Below, in pieces: positions 50,027 to 61,690 of a stretch of DNA of 64,000 nt (positions are counted from its first letter, which is position 1; each line of letters begins with the position of its first letter). A model generated the notes under the pieces. The model was not told the DNA's origin and did no database searches. It saw only the letters and a program-made list of their open reading frames with translations. The stretch is from NCBI RefSeq assembly GCF_000972845.2, contig NC_040016.1, positions 23,065,415-23,129,414 on the forward strand, read 5' to 3'. Both the position numbers and the translations under genes were made by a program. This DNA comes from Larimichthys crocea. Taxonomy: Eukaryota > Chordata > Actinopteri > Sciaenidae.

Positions 50027-53000
50027 GTGAGACGGCAGAGGATTTCAAATGTCGTGAAGTAGTGTGGCATCATGGGAGTTGTAGTTTTCATTGATAATCT
50101 ATCTGACACGTTTAGTTTAGATGGAAACGCAGCGTTACTGTAGAAATGTTGCAGATCGACCTTTAATGTGAAAATAACGACCTGACTTTAAAGTCTGCAG
50201 AATGATTCGTGTCAGCGTGTTCTGCTTTAACAAATCACATTAACACTCAGTAATGAAGGGGAGCGCTGCGCTCGTTAACACAAACTCAAAATGCTCGTTA
50301 ACTTTTTACAAGTCGTTTTTTAAATTTCCGTTTATTTCATTTGTGTCTGAATCAGCTGGAGTTTTAAGGAAATAGTGCGTTTGTTGGGGACTATTTTCAG
50401 CGGCGGATGAATCCACATGGAGCTGTAGAGAGTTCATTTATTCTGAGAGTTTATTTATTAAAGAAGGAAGCTGTTACCAGATCTGTTGTCTCGTCTGATT
50501 CCTCCTCAGGAGCCGTACGGCAGCGACACCTCCGACGTTTTCGTCAACTGTGGCACACTGTGGTCCTCCAACCCTCTCCACGCTCTGAACCAGCACCAGC
50601 TCCCAGCCGGCTCCTCCAGGAGCCTGAACCTGAACCACCAGAGCAGTGACGCCCAGAGGCAGAACATCTACGACAACTTCATGCAGGAGCTGGAGACGGG
50701 CTGCAGCAGCGCCGCCGACCGCACCGAGCCGTCAGAGGGGGATGGAGACGAGGAGGAGGAGGAGGGAGAGGAAGGAGAGGAGGAGGAGATGGACGGGGAG
50801 GTGGAGGTGAGAGGAAGCGAGCAGTTGGATGTCCTGTTTGAGAAGGAGCAGGGTGTGGTACGACGGGCTGGGTGGCTCTCCTTTAAAGCTCTCATCACCG
50901 TCAACAAGGACAGGAAGCTGGAGCTGGTGGCTCGCCGCAAGTGGAGACACTACTGGGTCACGCTGAAAGGTACGCTGCGACCCGGACCACGACACACCGA
51001 GGGGAACACAAAGATGTTTCAGCGTGTTAAATAATCGATCCTCTGCCCCATCAGGTTGCACTCTGCTGTTTTATGAGACATACGGGAAAAACGTCAGCGC
51101 CGATCAGGAGATTTCTCCTCGTTACGCTCTGCTGGCCGACGACAGCATCGTCCAGGCCGTCCCCGAACATCCCAAGAAGGAACACGTCTTCTGTCTGAGC
51201 AACTCGCACGGAGACATCTACCTGTTCCAGGTGAGGCAACCGCTCACGCACACTTCAACGCAGCGTTGCCAGTTTGGGTTGGAAGGTTTTAGGAACGTTT
51301 GTTGGTACATTTAACTGCAAAACTGTTCATTTATTATATTTTCAGGCGTCCTCGAACGCATCACAGTTAAGTTTCTTTCTATGTTTGAATCCTCCTTTTT
51401 CTGTCTGACTTCTGATCGTTGCCTCTTCCCGTCCTCATCGTCGCCTGTCACCTCCGGCCCTCGGCGGTGTGGATGAATGGATGTAGGATTGTGGCACGTG
51501 CTGCTGCCAGCTTCACACCGCCGACACTCGAGGGCCGCTGGATGAAGTCCAACACAGACGTGGGTTGTAGTTTGAGTCCGACTGCTCTGCAGACAAAGCT
51601 AAAGCTGAGTTTGGGTTGTTCAGTTAGTCAGGCTGCACAGGGATCAGCGTGGATCAAGCGGACCAGAGTGGACCTACACAGACTTTCCAGAGTGGCTCGA
51701 CGTAGCGTAGCAGCCTTGAGGGTGATGAGTATTATTTTGGCTCAAGAGAAGCCAACGTAGAAAAAGCAGGCTAGCAGTTTCCCCCTGCTCCCAGTCTTTT
51801 TGCTAAGCTAAGCTAAAAACCTCCGGACACTTAAAACTGATCTCGTCATCAGTCGTGTGTATTTACATTCTAGATATTTACTCTCCAATGAACAGAAAGA
51901 AACTGATAAACACTTGAAGTCTTTAATTCAGGGTCAGAGGTCACAGAGCCGGTCTAAAAATAGACACAGCACGTTTCCAGCGGTGTTGACCTCGAGCGGA
52001 CGTTTATCTTCTTCTTGGAGCTGTTTACGAGCTCAGGGCACTTTTTTATTCCCAGAGTAACTCTCACTCCTTCAGCTCTCGAGCGTTTACGGACACACAA
52101 ATCACACGCCGGGCCATCTACGACTCGTCTCCATGGTTCCCGGGAGGGGGAGCACCGAGGTGTCGAGAGCTTTTGTCAGGAGCTGAAAGGGGCTGAAGAT
52201 GGAGGGTGGAGGAGGGTGAAAGCCCGCTAATGGAAGTCACGACACCCGGCTAATTACTGCAACAAATGTTGCTCTTAATGACAACGACCCCGACGGCGAG
52301 CCGCTTAATCCTCCGACACAAAAACACCAAATGAGAGCTGCTGTTTTTATTTTTATGTCCAGAGAAGTTTTCCTCTGAAATCCTCTGAGCCCATCGGGCC
52401 GCAGGTTGTTTCTCACTGATCATTAACGCCCGCAGGAATGTGAAGAGAAAACCAAATGTTCAACGTTCATCATCGACTGACAGGACGCAGTCCAAACCTT
52501 TCTGCATCAAGCTCTGCCAGACGAGTGTTGTTACACAGACAGTGTCCTCATCGCCATCACACACATGTTGACTTTATTAACAGATTCAGGACTGATCCAG
52601 CACCATGGTGAAGAACCAGCTGTGTCTGAGCCGGACTCGGTCTGTGCTGCAAAATAGAGACAGCATTTAGTTTGTGTCTGTTTGTTTTAGACTTCAGACT
52701 TCCTGTGGCTCTCTGGTCAGAGGCGTTACACGGACAACAGCTGAAATATTTAATGATTTAAAGGACTCGTTGCTCAAAGACCTGCAGTCTGACTTTCTGT
52801 CTGTCCTCGTCCCGTCCAGGCCACCAACCAGACCGACCTGGAGAACTGGGTGACGGCGATCCACTCGGCGAGCGCCTCGCTGATAGCGAAGCGTCAGGGG
52901 AAGGAGGACACACTTCGTCTGCTGCGCTGCCAGAGCCGCTCGCTGCTGCACAAGATCGACATGGACGGGAAGATGAAGAAGATGGCCGAGCTGCAGCTGT

Positions 53001-56000
53001 CCGTCATCAAGGAGCCAAAGAACAGGAAGGCTGTGGAGAGCCAGGTCAGTGTGAGAGGGCCAACTAAAGTTAAGATCCCCTGAGATGTCACAGGTTCAAT
53101 TCCCTTCGAGGTTCAGTGGGTTCACCGAGGCAGGAGAAGGTTCATACTTACAAACAGCAGCTTCACGGCTCCCACACGTCAAACTAACACGCAACATTCA
53201 GGGCAAAAATAAAACATCCTGTAAGACTTTCAAAATAAAACATTTCACTGTTCGGTTTAGGCAGGAAAAGAAGCTGAAGTTGACTTTTGGTTTCACAGAC
53301 ACGAGCAGAAGTTTCTCCAGATAAAAGTTCTGCTGGTTTGACTTTCTCGCTCTTCATACGACGTCACCTGACCTCCACGCCCCACCAGAATATTATGGAC
53401 TATGTGATTTCATTCATCTGTTTCAGTCCTGTAATTTACAAGATACACTCCGACTAACTGAAAAATCATCCTTCATTAATGACTCAATAAGTCATCATGG
53501 TCTATACAGTAAACTCTTTTGGACTCTTCGTCCAGAATCAGGTGTTGATGGATCCACAGGATGTGGACTGAAGTCACTCCGACACATTCGAGGTTCACTT
53601 CAGGTCAAAAACGACCTGATGGAGATCCAACAGAAACATTTGTGTTCAGATATTTATGATGTTCAACGGTTCAAATCATTTCACATTTGTTTGTTTTGAA
53701 GATCCGTTAACAGACGCGATGACTGGAGCAGATTCTTTGGCTTGTAATAAGTCAAGAGTCATTTTCCACTCTGTGTCTGGGACGTTATCCTGAGTCAGAG
53801 TGTTTTCTTTAAGTAGAGACAGTGAAGTCAGAAAGGTGAAAGACAAACCTGCAGTGATGATCATCTGCTGGCAGCGTGAGCGTCTCTGCGAGCCAGAGGA
53901 AACTGTTTGAGACGTCTTTACATAACAAACAGCCTGGAGGACGTTCTGGCAGCTGCAGAGCAGCGCCGTCTCACATGGGCTCAGTTTAATATCTGTTCCA
54001 GATGTTTCGGGCTCTTACCGGCAGCCTGAAACAACAAACGCTTTCCCGCTAACGATGGAGCCAGATGAGGCCGTTGTAGAGTGACATCATGAACCAAATG
54101 TTGAGGCGGCGACAGCGGCTCGCCGTCCAAACCCGGGTGAGAAAAAACACACCGCGAGCCGGCCGGGTGACTTTAAAAAAATCACAGCACGCCGTTTTCT
54201 TAACGCTGCAGTAGACACTTTGAATTTTGTCTCCTGAGGATAATCCTTCAGACAGCTGACCAATGAAAGCTTCCAAACCAGCCTCTTTCATCAATGCATT
54301 GTTCATAATGAAGTGAAACCACCTTTCAACGTTCTTCACACAGACAGAAGATAACAACAGAAAATAGCTAATAGACGTTTGCATGAGAAGACCCTATTCA
54401 GAAGGCCTGCTTTAAAACTACAACTACAGGTTAAAACTACAACTACAGTTCAAAACTACAACTACAGGTTAAAACTACAGCTACAGGTTGAAACTACAAC
54501 TACAGTTTAAAACTACAGCTACAGTTTAAAACTACAACTACAGTTTAAAACTACAACTACAGTTCAAAACTACAGCTACAGGTTAAAACTACAACTATAG
54601 GTTAAAACTACAACTACAGGTTAAAACTACAACTACAGTTCAAAACTACAGCTACAGTTTAAAACTACAACTACAGGTTAAAACTACAGCTACAGTTTAA
54701 AATTACAGCTACAGTTTAAAACTACAACTACAGTTCAAAATTACAGCTACAGTTTAAAACTACAACTACAGGTTAAAACTACAGTTTATACCAAAACACC
54801 TGTCCCAGTGATCTGCGTCCTCCGTGTCAGCTGATTTGTCCTTGGTACATCAGAGGAAACCAAAAGGTTTTTATTTTAAATGCATTTACTTAAAATGTGT
54901 ATTTCTAAAAGTTTTTAAACTTGATTTCTGAAAATCATCTTGCGACCCCTCCTTTGCTGCCTTGCGACCTCCCGGGGGTTCCCCACCCCCCCTTTGGGAA
55001 CCAGTGGTTTCTACAGGGACATGAAGGCTAACAAGGCTTAGCTTGGTTATTGGCATGATCACATCCAGAGGTTTCATTGATCGAACAGATCAGTAAACTC
55101 TCAGGCTTCCTTCGGAGCGCTGGATCAACTCCCTTAGCACTGATGAAAAGCTTTGAAATGACTTCCTGATGAGCAGCCGAGCGGTCGCTGATGAAATGTT
55201 GCAGTAAATTACATCGTCTCATTTAGCAGCTGGTTAATCTGTTTCTTGTGAACTGTGAAACTGATCCCAGCGCTGCTGTTTGAACTCGGCTCCTCTGACG
55301 GGAGATTAGAGGCTAATCTTACTGCTCGACATTCAATTACACAAGAACCGAGCTGAGGTCGGAAAATAGAGGAAAGCTACAATTTCAGCAAACAGAGCTG
55401 GAAAATCCCAAAAAGTTAGAGACGTTTCCTCTGAGCTGAAGACATTGTTTATGATGTCACGTTTATGTATCTGTCCTCGAGAAGTAACGAGGAGAGATTC
55501 CCTTCATTGGTCCTCTGTTGTGATGTGAGATTACACGAAATAACAACCAACTTCCTCTCAACAAAGATGATCTGTATGACCTCATGAACATTTGTATCTC
55601 TATATCAACTTAGATTTGCAAAAACCCTCCTTAGATTTGTTGCTGTTGTTTCTGCATCTGGTAGACGTTTGTCCTCGAGCTGGTTGTGTCCCATGTGAAT
55701 GCAAAAACCTGGACCACAATCTAATCCTGAACCAACCAAGCTTAGACTAAAGATAACGAGTCAACTCAGTCTAAAAAAAACAAGCCAACATCAACTTCAC
55801 ATCACATGCGAGGCGCTAACCTGCACACACAAACATCCTTTATCAGTATTAGTGTTTGTCGCTCTGTAAAACAACAAATGTCGTCTTGGTTTGCTTCTCA
55901 AAGTCGACGAGGAAACAACACGTACAGATCTGTAGTCCAGAGTTTCCATCCAGAGACGACACACTAATTCAACACCATCTAACACGAGTGAACCAGTAAA

Positions 56001-59000
56001 ACATTGAAATCTGTCCGTGGCTCAGAAGTGACCCTGATGCATGTGTTCAGATCCAGCAGTGGGAGCAGAACCTGGAGAAACTGAATCTGGATCTGTTCCG
56101 GCTGAGGTGTTACCTGTCCAGCCTGCAGGGCAGCGAGCTCCCAAACCCCAAGAGCCTCCTCGCTGTGGCCAGCCGGCCCTCTAAGAGCATGCTGGGACGC
56201 CTGGGAGTCTTCTCCGTGTCCTCCTTCCACGCCTTGGTAAGAAGAACACAACCTTCAATCTGTGTTTGTCTCTTCGAGCGTCTGTCATCACTCGTCTGTC
56301 CTCAGGTGTGCAGCCGGGACGAGGGGACATTGAGGAGTCGGTGTCGGACTATGTCAGGAGGAAGCCACCGGAGGAGGGGCCTGCCGTCCTCCCTGAAGGC
56401 CCTGGATGGACGGAAGAGACCCAGCAGGGACCGCAAACACTCCACCTCCCAGGTAATTTTTGTCTGTTTGTACGATGATGATTGAAGCGTTTATATGGCG
56501 GGACAAGAGATTTCTAGATTTGAATTCTGGTCTCGTCTCCCTGTGGAAGATCCACTTGTTTCATGATGTTTGAGTTCAGTCATCAAAGATGGTTTCGGTC
56601 ATTTTAAGTCTTTCTTATCACGCTGTTTGTTTTCTGATCAGTCCTGCATGCGCTCGACTCGTCCAGGTCTAAGGATGGGACCTCAAATGGGTTTGGAACC
56701 ACAATATCAGGGTCCCAAAATATCAGGGTATCAGGGTCCCACAATATCAGGGTCCCACAATATCAGGGTCCCACGGTATCAGGGTCCCACAATATCAGGG
56801 TCCCACAATATCAGGGTCCCACAGTATCAGGGTCCCACAATATCAGGGTCCCACAGTATCAAGTTTGGCTTTAATTTTGTGCAGTGGAAGGAACTTTATA
56901 TTCAGTCTACAGCGTTATCTCTTCCTCCAAACACAACTCAGTTCTCTGTCCAACAAGTTTTGTCTGGTCGTCCTTTTCTTTCTTTCGACTTCAGACCTGT
57001 TTAAAGATCTCAGCTCTGGGTCCACTGAGGAGCTTCTTCTGTAGCTTTCGATGGTTTCATAACAAATGTTTTGAACTTCTTTCTTTCTTCGTTCGCTGTG
57101 AAAACGTTCCTTCAGCATCGATGACTCAGGATGATTGAAACATTTTTACTGCCAGGCAGAAATCAGCTCCTGAACATGTTTATGGAGATAAATACGCCGT
57201 GTCAAACCACATTTCGACTCTTTGGCTGTGATCGCTTCTTTCTGTCGGCCTCTGCTCCCCAAAAAAAAACTCCCATGTTGCACTCTGTCTAACTCGGTGC
57301 TTCCACTGTGGCTCATCAGCCAGCTGAATTTCCCATCATCCTCAGCTCCTGAGGGCCCCCCCCTTGATAAACAGCGAGCTATTTTAGGACTCGGAGTCCA
57401 GAGGAGATAAATCTGTGGACACAGTTTGTAACTTCTGCCTGACTTCATGAAGTAGCATGGGATCATGGGAGTGACTTGGACGAGGTAACGTGTCAACGTC
57501 TCTGTCAGTCCTCGGCTTGCAGGCTGTCGTGGTCTGTCCAGAGTCCCCCATGTGGATGCCTCTGTCCACATCCTTACATGTACGTTTGTTCTCAGCCTCT
57601 TTGTTCCAGTGAACGGAAATCTCGGTCAGCGGTCAAAGGAAAAAACAGACTGACCGCATCAAATATTGACCTTGCCTAAAACGCAGCTTTTTAGAGTCTG
57701 GATCTTTCTGTGAGCTGGATCTCGTTTCCTGGATCTGCTCTCAGATCCGATCAGATGATCAGATGAGGTTTTCTGGGCAGACCCACAGAGACAGTCTGGT
57801 CTCTGGAGGACATGTGGAATTAATCGCGCCGTCGTCTCTGCAGGAGACAAACAGCTGGTTTTGTCCAGCAAACATGTAACAGACAAGCCCACACGGTTAC
57901 TGGACTCAGAACCGCCACCACGTCCAGAGGGGGGCCGGAGGAAACCTTCATCGCTTCCAGAAAACAGTGACAATGTTCTGACGATAAAAGAATCCTTCCT
58001 CGACATTTACACTTGAGGTATCTGAGCTGACGTCTTCATGTGACTAAGCGAGTGTCTGACAGCACAACTCATCCATTTGAACAACTTCTCATGCTCAGCA
58101 GTCAGCCCAGAACCAGAACCAGGTCCAGCAGCAGTCAGCCCAGAACCAGAACCAGGTCCCCAGCAGCAGCTGATATCACTGCCTAGTCCAGCAGCAGTCA
58201 GCCCAGCTCGGCGTCTGTCTTTCAGCCTTTTATTTCACCAAGCTCTCACCAACCACTAAAAGTCAGTCCCACATTTACTCTTGTCCGGCGGCTTCTTGCT
58301 CGCTCACTCTCTCCTTTTCTCTTCTTAGCTTCCTCCGTCAGCGTCCTCTTCACTCTCTGCTCCTCTGCCATCATGTCCATAGAGGCTGCTGAGCCTGGTT
58401 ACCTCCTCTTCTTCTTCCTGGTAGTCCATAACGCCTACCCGTCGCTCTGAGCTCACCGCCAAGCTGACGAACTGAGCTAACAGCAGCTAACAGACTGAGC
58501 TAACATGAGCTAACAGCAGCTAACAGACTGAGCTAACAGCAGCTAACAGACTGAGCTAACATGAGCTAACAGCAGCTAACAGACTGAGCTACATAGCACG
58601 GTTAACAGACTGAAGCTAACATGATCAACGGCCTAAACAAGGAACTGAAGCTAAATAGCTAACAGCAGCTAACAGACTGAGCTAACAGCACGTAACAGAT
58701 GAGCTAACATGAGCTAACAGGCAGCTCACAGACTGAGCTAACATGAGCCACAGCAGCTAACATGAGCTAACAGGACTGAACAACATTATCTAACAGCAGG
58801 CTAACAGCGAACTGAGCTCACGCAGCTAAACAGACTCAGCTAACATGATCTAACAGCAGCTAACAGACTGAGCTAACAGCAGCTAACAGACTGAGCTAAC
58901 AGCGTTAACATGAGCTACAGCAGCTTAACAGTGCTACATGAGCTACGCAGCTAAAGACTGAGCTAAATGAGCTAACAGCAGCTAACAGACTGAGCTAACC

Positions 59001-61645
59001 TGATGCTAAAAGCAGGCTAACCCCAGACTGAGCTAACATGAGCTAACAGCAGCTACAGCTGTCAGCCGTTTACTTCACTGTCCATCATAAACTCTGTAAA
59101 TCACAGAGAGTTGAGGCGGAGCAGCCGGAGGACCATCAGAGGAAAACCAGAAAACATTTCCTCCATAAAATTGATCCAGTTTCACCAGAATCAGTGGAAA
59201 TAGTTGCTGCTGTGTGACCTTAGTGGCCGTAAAGCGTTACGTACTTCTCCCGACCCGGAGCCCAAAGTTACATAGAGTGAGAACAGACGTACGAATGACA
59301 GAGACACCGTTCACCTGATCACAGGTCAGAGTGGGTCACCTGATCACAGGTCGGTGTGGATCACCTGATCACAGGTTTCGTGGGGTCACCTATCACAGGT
59401 CAGGTGGGTCACCTATACACGGTCGTGTGGGTCACCTGATCACAGGTCAGTGTGAGTCACCTGATCACAGGTTCATGTGAGCACCTGATCACAGGTCATG
59501 TGGGTCACCTGCAAAGGTCAGAGTGGGTCACCTGATCACAGGTCGGTGTGGGTCACCTGATCACAGGTCAGTGTGGGTCACCTGATCACAGGTCAGTGTG
59601 GGTCACCTGATCACAGGTCAGTGTGAGTCACCTGATCACAGGTCAGTGTGAGTCACCTGATCACAGGTCAGTGTGGGTCACCTGATCACAGGTCAGTGTG
59701 GGTCAACAGGAGGTCACAGACGTCAGACATAATTTCGTCATTCAGAAATGAAGCGTGATGGATAAACTGACATGAAGTCTCGTGTAACAAACTGGATGTG
59801 CAGCTGTTTCCTTAAAAGGACTTTGGTTGAGTCATGACTTTCACGATGTGTTTACTGACTGTCGGTGGTCCTCAGACTCCACACTGACTGCAGCTCCTCC
59901 GCTCTGATTACCGCTGCCACTGCACAGACCTGTAATTTCAGCTCGGCTCAACCCCGCATGTTTTTCCCATGATGCCCTGGGGCTAATTTTGGTTTTGATC
60001 CGGAACAGAATTTAGTCTCAAAGTGTCTCTTTCTTTTCCTTCCACGGATCGTTTTTAATTAAGTTAAATATAAACTGTGAGCGAGTATTTTTAGTGTGTG
60101 TGTGTGTGTGTGTGTGTGGACATGCATCATATTACACAGTCACACTGCGGAGAAGAAAATCATTAAATGTATGACTTTGGTGAGATGAAGGTTAGAGTTA
60201 AGTCAGCACTCACTAGTTCACGAACCTCCTTCATCGGTGTGACGACCAAATTAAATAAAATGACAAATTTCTTGTTGTCAGAAACATTTGGGATAATTTA
60301 AGTCCACAACAAAACATGTCTTCAACATGCAGTCTGACAAGTTGGCTAACGTAACTCCAGCTAACGTAACTCCAGCTAACGTAACTCCAGCTAACGTAAC
60401 TTCAGCTAACGTAACTCCAGCTGTAACTCCAGCTAACGTAACTTCAGCTAACGTAACTCCAGCTAACGTAACTCCAGCTAACGTAACTCCAGCTGCCGTA
60501 ACTTCAGCTAACGTAACTCCAGCTAACGTAACTTCAGCTAACGTAACTTCAGCTAACGTAACTCCAGCTAATGTAACTTCAGCTAACATAACTCCAGCTG
60601 CCGTAACTCCAGCTAACGTAACTCCAGCTGACGTAACTCCAGCTAACGTAACTCCAGCTGTAACTCCAGCTGCCGTAACTCCAGCTAACGTAACTCCAGC
60701 TGCCGTAACTCCAGCTAACGTAACTCCAGCTAACGTAACTCCAGCTAACATAACTCCAGCTGTAACTCCAGCTAACGTAACTCCAGCTAACGTAACTCCA
60801 GCTAACGTAACTCCAGCTAACATAACTCCAGCTAACGTAACGTACGCTGTTAGTGATGTAGTATTAGCTGATATTATGAAGTAATAATTACTTTAATATT
60901 CAAGTGAATAAAAATCTGAATATCTTTTAATTTGAAGCTGAAACTGTCAAACTTTTGTGTTTTAGCAATAAAAAATCTTTACTGTTGCAGTTATATTATT
61001 ATATATATTATATATTAATCATAACTTTTACATTTCAGCATGTCATAGCAGATTATATAAACGGTCGTCATGTTGTTAAATCATGCAGGCGGAAGCACCG
61101 TCCGCTCACTTTTGGACACTTAGTGTGTTTATTGACGCTGTCTGCTGCCACCTGTCACTCTTTAACCCCCCGAGGAGGAGAACAGAGGAGCACAAAGAGA
61201 GGAGGAGAACAGAGGAGCACAAAGAGAGGAGGAGAACAGAGGAGCACAAAGAGAGGAGAACAGAGGAGCACAAAGAGAGGAGGAGAACAGAGGAGCACAC
61301 AGAGAGGAGGAGAACAGAGGAGGAGGAGAGGGAGGCTGTCTTTATTCAGACAGCTGTTTCATGGAGGAGGAGGATTAAAAGGTCTCGGCCTTTTATTCTC
61401 CCAGAATGCCTTTGTCCCTCAGTGTTCACCTCCACCCTCTCCTCTCCACATGACCTCCACCTCCTCTGCTCCTCTTTTAACCTCCTTCCTCCCGCCATGA
61501 CTTCCTGGTCCGTCTCCTCCGTGTCCTGTTTCATCTCGTCGCGTTTCCTCTGACCTCTCAGCCAATCACAAGCCAGCATTTGAAGTCTCTCTGCAGCTCG
61601 TCAATCAGCTGATTGATTCATTATTGATAAATTACTAATGAGTGA

Positions 61646-61690
<45 letters not shown>

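Larger units (their letters stand above)
53045..56050 (+). other. tiam2: tiam2 intron with tandem array and hAT fragment
   Basis: 3 kb, no gene seen. It contains a B-box-like remnant near 53090, the 54413-54786 array and the hAT fragment near 54950. Confidence 0.55.

Noticed and set aside
60278..60884. Glycoprotein-like ANVTP frame and minus-strand AGVTL frame
   Set aside because: The 15-bp tandem repeat keeps all frames open. It sits in a tiam2 intron and has no signal peptide or domain.
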